This document shows, piece after piece, positions 51,691 to 63,600 of a stretch of 64,000 bases of DNA. The notes under the pieces were generated by a model. That model had not been told where the DNA came from, did no database searches, and was given only the letters and a program-made list of their open reading frames with translations. Numbering within the stretch: the stretch's first letter is position 1; the number at the start of each line of letters is the position of its first letter. The DNA comes from Streptomyces cadmiisoli (GTDB lineage: Bacteria; Actinomycetota; Actinomycetes; Streptomycetales; Streptomycetaceae). The DNA lies in contig NZ_CP030073.1 of the NCBI RefSeq assembly GCF_003261055.1, positions 1,488,001-1,552,000 of the forward strand, written 5' to 3'. The translations under genes and the position numbers were made by a program.

Positions 51691-54600
51691 TGGTGGACGC
51701 CGATCCGGCCGAACTCGCCGGGATCCAGGGCGCCCGGCCGCTCGCCGTCGAGGAGCTGCTGCCGCTCGCGCCGCTCCAGCAGGGCTTCTACTTCCACGCG
51801 CTGAGCGGCGGCGACGCCTACGTGGTGCAGCAGGTCCTCGACCTCGCCGGACCGGTCGACGGCGCCGCCCTGCGCCGCGCCGCACAACGCCTGCTGGACC
51901 GGCACGCGCCCCTGCGGGCCGCCTTCCGCCGGCGCCCGGACGGCACCCCGGTGCAGATCATCGTCCGGGACGTGGAACTTCCCTGGCGCGAGGTGGACCT
52001 CACCGGGCGGGACGCCGCGCTCCGCGAGACGCTCGGCGACGAGGTGGCCGCGCAGGAGCGGGCCGCGGGGTTCGACCTGGCCTCGCCGCCGCTGCTGCGC
52101 TGCGCCCTGGTCCGGCTGGGCGAGGAGCGCGGCCGGCTGGTGCTGACCTTCCACCACATCGTGGCGGACGGCTGGTCGTTGCCCGTGCTGCACCGGGAGC
52201 TGATGGCGCACTACGGCACGGACACGCCCGCGCTGCCCGCGGTCACGCCGTACCGCGACTTCCTGCGCCGGCTGGCGGCGCGGGACCACGAGGCGGCACG
52301 CGAGGCGTGGCGCACCGCGCTGTCCGGGCTCGACGAGCCCACCCGGCTGGTGGGCGCACCGGCCGGGGGTCCGCCGGGACAGCCGGCCCACGTCCGGGTG
52401 GAACTGTCCGAGTCGACCACGGCCCGGCTCGGCGAACGGGCCCGTGAACTCGGGGTCACCCTCGGCACGGTGGTGCAGGGGGCCTGGGGGCTGCTGCTGG
52501 GCCGGCTGACGGGCCGGGACGACGTGGTGTTCGGCACCACGGTCTCGGGGCGGGACAGCCGGGTCGAGGGCATCACCTCCATGGTGGGTCTGTTCATCAA
52601 CACGCTGCCGACGCGGTTCCGGTGGGGGCCGGGTGCGACGCTCGGCACCCTGCTGTCCCGGCTCCAGCAGGAGCAGACGCAGCTGCTGGACCACGAGCAT
52701 CTGGGCCTGGCGGAGATCCAGCGGCTGGCCGGGCACGCGGGTGCGGGTGAACTCTTCGACACCCTCGTGGTGTTCGAGAACTATCCGGCCGAGACGGATC
52801 TGCGGGACGCGTCGGGCCGGGTGGCGATCACCGGCGACGCGTTCCACGACGCCGTCCACTACCCGCTCGCCCTCGTGGTCAAGCCGGGCCGGCGACTGGA
52901 TCTGCGTCTGAAGCACCACTCGGAGCGGCTGGACGGCGACCGGGCCCGTGCGCTCGGCGAGCGGCTGGTCCGCGTCCTGGAGGCGATCGCCGACGACCCG
53001 GCCCGGTCCGCCGCCTCCGTCGAGCTGCTGTCCCCGGACGAGGCGCTGCGCGCGCACCCGTCCGGCGAGGACCGGTCCGTGCCGGGAACCACGCTGGCCC
53101 AGGCGTTCGCGGCGCAGGTCGCCCGCACCCCCGGGGCGACGGCCGTCGTCTTCGAGGGCGAGCGGCTCACCTACGCCGAACTCGACGCCCGCGCCGAGGC
53201 GCTGGCCGGACGCCTGCGGGCCCGGGGCGCCGGCCCCGGCGCGTTCGTCGCGGTCGCCGTCCCCCGGTCCGCCGAGCTGATGGTGGCGCTGCTGGGGGTC
53301 CTCAAGTCGGGCGCGGCCTACCTGCCCGTCGACCTGGACTACCCGGCGGACCGCATCGCCCACATGCTGGCCGACTCCGGTGCCGACACCGTCATCACCC
53401 TCTCCGCGGCCGCGGACCGCCTGCCGGAACCGAGCCGCGGCGCGGCGCTGCTGCTCGACGCCGGTGCCCCGGCGGCCGAGCAGGTCACGGGCGAGCCGGT
53501 CACGGGCAGGCCGGCCGCCCGCCCCGACGACCCCGCCTACCTCATCTACACCTCCGGCTCGACCGGTCTGCCCAAGGGCGTGGTCGTCACCCACCGGGCG
53601 ATCGTCAACCGGCTCGCCTGGATGCAGGGCGCGTACGGACTGCGCGGCGACGACCGGGTGCTGCAGAAGACCCCGTCGAGCTTCGACGTGTCCGTGTGGG
53701 AGTTCTTCTGGCCGCTCCTCGAAGGCGCCGGCGTCGTGCTCGCCCGGCCGGACGGCCACCGCGACCCCGCGCATCTGGCGGCGCTCGTCCGCGAGCAGGC
53801 CGTCACCACGATGCACTTCGTGCCCTCCGTGCTGGAGGCGTTCCTGGCGTCCGACGAGGTCACCGGCGATCCCTCCTGGGCGGGGTCGCTGCGCCGAGTG
53901 TTCAGCAGCGGCGAGGCCCTGCCCGCCGCCGCGGCGAGCCGCTGGCGGGCCCTGACCGGAGTGCCGCTGCACAACCTGTACGGCCCGACCGAGGCCGCCG
54001 TCGACGTCACCCACCACCCGTACGACGCCGGTGAGCCGGCGGTGACGGTGCCCATCGGGCGGCCGGTGTGGAACACGGGCCTGCGGGTGCTGGACACCTG
54101 TCTGCGGCCCGTGCCGGACGGTGTGCCGGGCGAGCTGTACCTCACGGGCGTGCAGCTGGCCCGGGGTTACCACGCGCGCCCCGCGCTGACCGCCGAGCGG
54201 TTCCCGGCCGATCCGTACGGTCCGCCCGGCAGCCGGATGTACCGCACCGGCGACCTGGTGCGGCGCCGCGCGGACGGGGTGGTGGAGTACCTGGGCCGCA
54301 CCGACCGGCAGGTCAAGGTCCGCGGCAACCGGATCGAACCCGGCGAGATCGAGGCGGCGCTGGTGGCCCTGCCCGAGGTCGCGCAGGCCGCCGTCACCGT
54401 ACGGGACGACACCCTCGTCGCCCACGTGGTGCCGTCGGCCGGCGCCGCCCCACAGGCCGGCGACCTGCACGCGGCGCTGGCTGACCGGCTGCCCGCCGCC
54501 GTGGTCCCCGGCGCCTGGGTGGTCCTGGACGCCCTGCCGCTCACCCCCAGCGGCAAACTCGACCGTGCCGCGCTGCCCGCCCCGAGCGCCGTGCGTGCCA

Positions 54601-57600
54601 CCGCCCGCGCCCCGCGCAGCGCCGGGGAACGGCTGCTCACGGAGATCTTCGCCGACGTCCTCAAACTGGACGGTGTCGGCATCGACGACGACTTCTTCCT
54701 GCTCGGCGGCGACAGCATCAGCTCCATCGCCGTCTCCAGCCGGGCCCGGCGCGGCGGCCTGGCGCTCGGCCCGCGCGACGTCTTCGAGCACCGCACCCCG
54801 GCGGCGCTCGCCGCGGCGGCCGGCGTCGCCGAGTCACCATCGGCCGCGCCGGCCCCGTCCGCCCTCGGCCTCACCGACGAGGAGCGCGCCCGGGTCGAGG
54901 CGCTGGCTCCCGGCCGGATCGAGGACGTGTGGCCGCTGGCCCCGCTCCAGGAGGGCCTGTTCTTCCACTCCACCTACGACGACGGCGCCCTGGACGTCTA
55001 CACCGTCCACGAGTCCTTCGACGTCGCCGAGCACGTGGACGCCGGCCGGCTGCGGGACGCCTGCCGGACGCTGCTGGCCCGCAATCCGAGCCTGCGGGCC
55101 GGCTTCACCAGCGAAGGGCTGCGCCGGCCGGTGCAGTTCATCGTGCGCGACGCGGACATTCCGCTGACCGAGGTGGACCTGACCGGGCTGCCCCCGGACG
55201 AACAGGACCGGCGGACGGCGCGGTTGATGGACGAGGAGCGGTCCCGCCGCTTCGACCTGACGCGTCCGCTGCTGTTCCGCATGCTGCTGGTGCGGCGCGG
55301 CGCGGGACGGGGCGACCGGCTGGTGATCGGCCGCCATCTGATCCTGTGGGACGGATGGTCGGCCTGGCTGTTCCTGGACCAGCTGTTCGCGCTCTACGAG
55401 AGCGGCGGCGATCCCGCGGGGCTGGACCGCCCCGGCTCCTACCGCGACTACCTGACCTGGCTGGAACGCCAGGACGACGCCGAGGCCGCCGGCGCCTGGC
55501 GCCGGGCCCTGGCCGGGTTCGACGAGCCGACGCTGCTGGTGCCCGCCGCCTCCGACGGGGGTCTGGAGCCGGTGATCCCGGAGCACCTGGACGCCACCCT
55601 CGACGCGGACGTGGCCGATCGGCTGCGGGAGACGGCGCGCCGCCACGGGCTGACGCTCAACACGGTGCTCAACACCGCCTGGGGCCTGGTGCTCGCCGGC
55701 GCCACGGGCCGCGGCGACGTCGCGTTCGGCACGACCGTGGCGGGACGGCCGAGCGAGGTGCCGGACGTCGAGAACGTGATCGGCATGTTCCTCAACACCG
55801 TGCCCGCGCGCATCGCGTTCGACCCGCGCGAGCCGGTGCTGGAACTGCTGCGCCGGGTGCAGGGCGAACGGCTGGAGCTGATGCCGTACGAGTACCTGGG
55901 ACTCGGAGTGCTGCAGGCCGAGTCGGGGCACCGCCGGCTGTTCGACACGCTGTTCGTGCTGCGCAACGCCGACACCGACGAACGGCTCGCCGAGCTGCGC
56001 GAGCGGCACGGGGCCACGGCGGTCGCCAACGTGGACGCCACGCACTATCCGGCCAACCTGGTCGTCACACCCGGCGAGCGGATCCGCGTCACCCTCGCCC
56101 ATCGCCCGGACCTGCTGGACGGGACGTACGCGCGCGGTCTGCTGGACCGGTTCGTGCTGCTGGTCGGGCGGCTGGTCGCCGACCCGGCGGCGCCCGTCGG
56201 TTCACTGGATCCGCTGCTGCCGGCCGAGGCCGCCGCGCTGGCCCGCGAGGAGGCCGCGAACCGGCAGCCCGTGCCGCACGAGACGGTGGCGGACATGCTG
56301 GCCGCGCAGGCCGCCCGCACCCCCGACGCGACCGCTCTCGTCTTCGGATCGCGGACGGTGACGTACGCCGAACTGGACGCTCGCTGCAACCGCATGGCGC
56401 GGCTGCTGATCGCGCGCGGTGCCGGACCCGAGAAGGTGGTGGCGCTCGGGCTGCCCCGCTCGATCGACACGGTGGTGGCGCTGTTCGCCGTGCTGCGGAC
56501 CGGCGCCGCGTATCTGCCGCTGGAGCTGGACCACCCGGCCGAGCGGCTCTCGCTGATGCTGGCCGACGCCCGTCCGCTGCTCCTGCTGTCGACGGCGGCG
56601 GTCTCCGGGACGCTGACGGGCGACACGCCCCGCGTGGCGCTCGACGACCCGGAGGTGGCGGCCGAGCTCGCGGGCCTGTCCGGCGAGCCCGTGCGGGTGT
56701 CCTTCTCCCTGGACCACCCGGCGTACGTGATCTACACATCGGGCTCCACAGGTCGCCCCAAGGGCGTGGTCACGCCCTACGCCGGGCTGACGAACATGCA
56801 GCTCAACCATCAGAAAGAGATCTTCGCCCCGGCCGTCGCCGCCGCGGGCGGGCGGCGGCTGCGGATCGCGCACACCGTGTCGTTCGCCTTCGACATGTCC
56901 TGGGAGGAACTGCTGTGGCTCGTCGAGGGCCACGAGGTGCACATCTGCGACGAGGACCTGCGGCGTGACGCCACCGCGCTGGTGGCGTACTGCGAGGAGC
57001 ACCGCGTCGACGTGGTGAACGTGACGCCCACCTACGCCCATCTCCTCATCGAGGAGGGGCTGCTGGAGGGGCACCGGCCGCCGCTGGTGCTGCTCGGGGG
57101 CGAAGCGGTCACCGAGTCGGTGTGGAACACCCTGCGGGACACCGAGGGGACGTACGGCTACAACCTGTACGGGCCGACCGAGTACACCATCAACACCCTC
57201 GGCGGCGGCACCCACGACAGTGCGACGCCGACCGTGGGACGCCCCATCCGCGCGACCCGCGCGCGCCTCCTCGACCCGTGGCTGCGGCCGGTGCCGGACG
57301 GTGTGGCGGGCGAGCTGTACATCGCCGGCGTGGGACTGGCCCGCGGCTACCTGGACCGGCCCGCTCTGACCGCCGAGCGTTTCGTGGCCGACCCGTTCGG
57401 GCGGCCCGGCGAGCGGATGTACCGCACCGGTGACCTGGTGCGCCGGCGCCCCGACGGCAACCTGGACTTCCTCGGCCGCACCGACGACCAGGTCAAGATC
57501 CGCGGGCACCGGGTGGAACTGGGCGAGATCGAGACGGTGCTGGCCCAGCACCCCCGGGTGTCCCAGGCCGCCGTGATCGCCCGTGCCGACACCTCGGCGC

Positions 57601-60600
57601 CCGGCACCCAGCGGCTGGTGGGCTACGTGGTCCCCGCCGAACTCGACGCCGGGGCCCGCGAGTCGGCCGAGCGCGAGCAGATCGGCGAGTGGCGGGACAT
57701 CTACTCGGCCGAGTACACGGAGATCGGCACGGCCCTGTTCACCGAGGACTTCGCGGGCTGGGACAGCTCCTACGACGGTGCGCCGATCCCGCTGGAGCAC
57801 ATGCGGGAGTGGCGTGCGGCCACCGTCGAGCGGATCCGGGAGCTCGGTGCGCGGCGCGTCCTGGAGATCGGCGTCGGCTCCGGCCTGCTGCTGTCGCAGC
57901 TCGCGCCGGACGCCGAGGCGTACTGGGCGACCGACTTCGCGGCGCCGGTGATCCGCAAGCTCGGCGAGGACCTCGAGGCCGATCCCGCGCTGGCCCGGAA
58001 GGTGGAGTTGCGCTGCCAGGCCGCCGAGGTCACCGACGGTCTGCCGGCCGGCTTCTTCGACACGATCGTCATCAACTCCGTCGTGCAGTACTTCCCGAGT
58101 CTGGACCACCTGCGCAAGGTGATCCGGGGCGCCATGGGCCTGCTCGCACCGGGCGGCGCCCTGTTCCTCGGCGATGTGCGCGACCTGCGCCAGGCGCGGG
58201 TGTTCCAGACCGGCATCCAGCTCGCCCGCGCGGGCGCGGACGCCGATCCGGCAGGCCTGCGCGGCGCGGTGGACCGGGGCCTGGCGCTGGAGAAGGAACT
58301 CCTGGTCGATCCGGACTGGTTCACCACCCTGGGCGTCGGCGTCGACCTGCGCACCAAGGCGGGCCGGCACCACAACGAGCTGACGCGGTACCGCTACGAC
58401 GTGGTGCTGTACGCGGACCGGGCGGGCGCCCTGCGCCTGGACGACGCGCCCGTGCTGGACTGGACCGGCCCCGCCGAGGTCACCGGCCGCCTGGACTGCG
58501 CCGGGCCGCTGCGGGTCCGCGGGATCCCGGACGCGCGCACGGCCGCCGACCTGGCCGCCGTGCACTCGATGGACACCGGCCGGACCCCCTTCCCCGGGAC
58601 GGCGGGCGTGGACCCGGAGGACCTGAGGGAGCTGGGCGCGGCCCACGGCCACCACGTCCTGACCACCTGGTCGCACGAAACCGGCCTGTTCGACGCCGTG
58701 TTCGTCCCCGCCGCGGCACGCCGGCCGCGCACGAGCGGCCTGTACCTGGCCCGCGCGGACCGCGGCGCGGCCCCGTACGCCAACACCCCGACGGCCACCC
58801 GCGGCCACGGGGCCCTGGTCCGGCTGCTGCGCGAGGACCTCGGGCAGCGGCTGCCGGGGTACATGGTCCCGGCCGCCTTCGTGGTGCTGCCGCGGCTGCC
58901 GATGAACGACAACGGCAAGCTCGACGTGCGGGCGCTGCCGGACGCCGAACCCGCGGTGGCCCTGTCGCGGGGACGCGGTCCGCGCACCCCGGTGGAGGAG
59001 GTGCTGTGCCGGCTGTTCGCCGAGGTGCTGGGACTGCCCCGCACCGGCGCGGAGGACGACTTCTTCGAGCTGGGCGGCCACTCGCTGCTGGCGACCCGGC
59101 TGATCAGCCGGGCGCGTACCGAACTGGGTGCCGAGCTGGCGATCCGCGACCTGTTCGAGGCCCCGACCCCCGAGGCGCTGGCGCTGCGGGCGGAGGCGGG
59201 ACGGCCCTCCCGTCCCGTGCTGGAGGCCGTGCGCGAGCGGCCCGCGCGGATCCCGCTGTCGGCCGCCCAGCGGCGGCTGTGGCTGGTGGAGCGGATCACC
59301 GGCGGCGGGGTCGCGTACAACTTCCCGCTGGTGTTCCGGCTCCGCGGCACGCTGGACGTCGACGCCCTGCGGTTCGCGCTGCTGGACGTGACGGACCGCC
59401 ATGAGGCGCTGCGGACACGCTTCCTGGAGGGGGACGGCGAGCCGTACCAGTGGATCGCGGCGCCCGGCGAGGCCGAGCCCCGCTTCCAGGTGGCCGACTG
59501 CGCGGAGGACGAGCTGGCCGCCCGGATCGAGGACGCCCAGCGCCGGCCCTTCGACCTGGGCGCGGAACTCCCGGTGCGGGCCGAGGTGCTGCGGCTCGGC
59601 CCGGCCGACCACGTGGTCGCGCTGGTGCTGCACCACATCACCACCGACGAGTGGTCGGACCGGCCGTTCCTGGCCGACCTCCACCGCGCCTACGCGGCGC
59701 GTGCCGCCGGGCGGGCGCCGGAGACGGCCCCCCTGCCGGTGCAGTACGCGGACTACACGCTGTGGCAGGAACGTCTGCTCGCCGACGTCGGGGAGGGGCA
59801 ACTCGCCCACTGGACCGGCGTCCTGAGCGATCTGCCGGAGGAGATCGCGCTGCCGCTGGACCGCCCGGGGGCGGCCCGGACCACGGGCCGGAGCGCCGTC
59901 GTCCGTACGACCCTGCCGGACGGGACCGGGGCGGCGCTGCGCGAGCTGGCCGCGTCCCAACAGGTCAGCATGTTCATGCTGTTCCAGGCGGCGACGGCGG
60001 CGCTGCTGCACCGGCTCGGCGCCGGGGACGACATCCCGCTCGGCGCGCCCATCGCGGGCCGCACCGACAGTGCCGTGGACGACCTCGTCGGCTTCTTCGT
60101 CAACACGCTGGTGCTGCGCACCGACCTGTCCGGCGACCCGTCCTTCGCCGCGCTCCTCGGCCGGGTCAGGGAAGCCGCGCTGGCCGCCTTCGAGCACCAG
60201 GACGTGCCGTTCGACCGGGTGGTGGAGGCGGTCAACCCGACCCGTGTCGCCGACCGCAACCCGCTGTTCCAGGTGATGCTCGGCTACCACCACCGGCCCG
60301 ACGGCGACCCGGACCTGTTCGGGCTGCCGACCGAGTGGTTCGACATGGACACCGGCATGGCCAAGTTCGACCTGGACTTCACCGTCGTCGACCACGGCCC
60401 GGGCCGCGACATGGCGCTGCTGCTGGAGTACGCCACCGATCTCACCGACGCCGGCACGGCACAGTCCCTCGTCGAGCGGCTGCTGGGCCTGCTGGAGCAG
60501 ATCGCCCGCGACCCGGCACGACCGGTGAGCGCCCTTCGGGTGCTGACCGGCGAGGAGGAGTCGGCCGCGGCGAACACGTGGAACGACACCGCCCGCCCGC

Positions 60601-63600
60601 TGGAGACCCGTACGGTCCCGGAGATCCTGGCCGACGTCGTACGCGACCGTCCCGACGCCCCGGCGCTGGTCGCCGGACGGACCCGGCTGACGTTCCGGGA
60701 ACTGTCGCGGCGGGCGGACGCGGTGGCGGGGCTGCTGCTGGACCGGGGCGCCGGAGCCGAGACGGTGGTCGGGCTGGCCCTGCCCCGCGACCTGACGGTG
60801 CCGGCGCTTCTCGGGGTGCTCAGGTCCGGCGCGGCCTATCTGCCGCTGGACCCCGAACACCCCGCGGAGCGGCTGGAGTTCATGCTGCGCGACGCGGCGC
60901 CGCTGTGCGTGCTCACCACCCGCGCCCTCGCGCCGAGGCTGCCGGAGGGCTGCCCGCGGGTCCTGCTGGACGACCTCGACGAGCACCCGGTCCGGGGGGC
61001 GGTGCCGCCGGCACCGCCGGCCGCCTCGAGCGCCGCCTATGTCATCTTCACCTCCGGCTCCACCGGCCGGCCGAAGGGCGTCGTCGGCACCCACCGCGGT
61101 CTGAGCAATCTCTTCGCGGCGCACCGGGACGGCCTGATCGGTCCCGCCGAGCGGGCCGCGGGACGGACCCGGCTGCGGGCCCTGCACTCCGCGTCGTTCA
61201 GCTTCGACGGCTCCTGGGACCCGCTGATCTGGCTGCTGGCCGGCCATGAACTGCACGTGACCGACGAGGCCACGATGGCGGATCCCGCCGCGCTGCTGGC
61301 GTATCTGGGCCGGGAGCGGATCGACTACGTCGACCTCACCCCGACCTATCTGCGCGAGCTGATCCACCACGGGTTCCTGGAGCCCGGCGGCCAGGTGCCC
61401 GGCGTGATCACCGTCGGCGGCGAGGCGACCCCGGCGCCGCTGTGGGAGCGGCTGTGCGCCCTGCCCGGCGTGCAGGCGCACGACCTGTACGGGCCGACCG
61501 AGTGCGCGGTCGACGCCTACGGCTGGCACCACGACGCCTCCGGACGCCGGGCCGGGCCCGTGGACAACGTCCGCGCCCATGTGCTCGACGGGCGGCTGCG
61601 GCCGGTGCCGGCGGGCGTGCCGGGCGAGCTGTATCTGGCCGGCGCGGGTCTGGCCCGGGGGTATCTGCACCGGGCGGGACTGACCGCCGAGCGGTTCACG
61701 GCCGACCCGTTCGGCCCGCCCGGCGGCCGGATGTACCGCACGGGCGACCTCGCGCGGCGCCGCCGGGACGGCTCCCTGGAGTTCCTGGGGCGGGCCGACG
61801 ACCAGGTCAAGCTGCGCGGTTTCCGTATCGAACCCGGGGAGATCGAGGCACTGCTGACCGGGCTCCCGCAGGTGAACTCCGCCGCGGTGGTCGTCCGTGA
61901 GGACAGCCCCGGTGTGCGCCGGCTCGTCGCGTACGTCCTGCCGGCCGGGGAAGCCGACCCGGACCCGGCGGAGCTGCGCGGCCGTCTCGCGGCGGCGCTG
62001 CCCTCGCACATGGTGCCCGCGGCCTTCGTGACCGTGGCCGCCCTGCCGCGCACGGTCGCCGGCAAGCTCGACGAGAAGGCCCTGCCGGCGCCGGACTTCG
62101 CCGCCCTCACCTCGGGCCGCAGGCCGCGCACCGCGCGCGAGGACCTGCTGTGCGAGGCGTTCGCCGCGGTCCTCGGTGTGCCCGAGGTCGGCATCGACGA
62201 CGACTTCTTCGCGCTGGGCGGGCATTCGCTGCTGGCCATGCGGCTGACCGCCCGGATCCGCGCGGTGCTCGGGACCGAGGTGTCGCTGCGCACCGTGTTC
62301 GACGCGCCCACCGTGGCCCGGCTCGCGGAGCGCCTGACGCAGGACGGCACGCCGGGCCTGTCCGCCCGGCCGGCGCTGACGGTCCGTCCGCGCCCCGCGC
62401 GGCTGCCCCTGTCCTCCGCCCAGCAGCGCCTGTGGGTGCTGTACCAGGTGGAGGGCCCCAGCCCCACGTACAACATCCCGTCCGCCTGGCGGCTGACCGG
62501 TGCGCTGGACGTCGAGGCGCTGCGCGCCGCCGTGCACGACCTGGTGGTGCGGCACGAGACCCTGCGCACCGTCTTCCCCGACGAGGAGGGCCGGGCGTTC
62601 CAGCGGGTGCTGGCGCCGGCGGAGGTCCGCGTCCCGTTCGAGGTGGTGGACACGGACGCGGAGCGGCTCGGCGGGCTGCTGGCGCGGGCCGGGGCGTACG
62701 GCTTCGCGCTGGAGAGCGAAGCGCCGCTGCGCGTCCATGTGTTCCGCACCGGCGAGGAGGAGTGGACGCTGCTGCTCCTGCTGCACCACATCGCCGGCGA
62801 CGAGTGGTCGGAGGCCCCCCTGCACCGGGATCTGGCCCTCGCCTACGCGGCGCGCGCCGAGGGGCGGGCCCCGGACTGGGCACCGCTGCCGGTCCAGTAC
62901 GCCGACTACACGCTGTGGCAGCGGGATCTGCTCGGCGACGAGCAGGACCCCGCCAGTCCGGCCGCCCGCCAGATCGCCCACTGGCGGCGGGCGCTGGCCG
63001 GGCTGCCGGAGGAGCTGGCGCTGCCCCACGACCGGCCCAGGCCGCTGGAGGCCACCTACCGGGGCGGCGCGGCCGATCTGTCCCTGGACGCGGGACTGGC
63101 GGCGGATCTGCACCGGTTGGCGCGCGACCACGGCGTCAGTGTGTTCATGGTGCTCCAGGCCGCCGTGGCGACCCTGCTGAACCGGCTGGGCGCGGGCCAT
63201 GACATCCCGATCGGCAGTCCGATCTCCGGCCGCACGGACGCGGCACTGGAGGACCTGGTCGGCTTCTTCCTCAACACGCTGGTGCTGCGCACCGACACCT
63301 CCGGCGATCCGACGTTCCGGGAGCTGCTGGCCCGGGTGCGGGAGACCGACCTGGCCGCCTTCGACCACCAGGACGTGCCCTTCGAGCGGCTGGTGGAGGT
63401 GCTCAATCCGGCGCGGTCGCTCGCCCGGCACCCGCTGTTCCAGGTGATGGTGGTGTACCTGGCGGCCGGCGGCGAGGACGCGGGCCTGCCCGGGCTGCGC
63501 TCCCACCGGGACGAGGTGGCGCAGACCACCGCCAAGTTCGACCTGTCCTTCGACTTCGTGGAACGCGGTGACGGCACCGGAGTCGACGGTGTGCTGGAGT

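Noticed and set aside
51745..53040. C2 as an epimerisation domain
   Set aside because: It is directly followed by an A domain with no other C domain between PCP1 and A2, so it must be the condensation domain.
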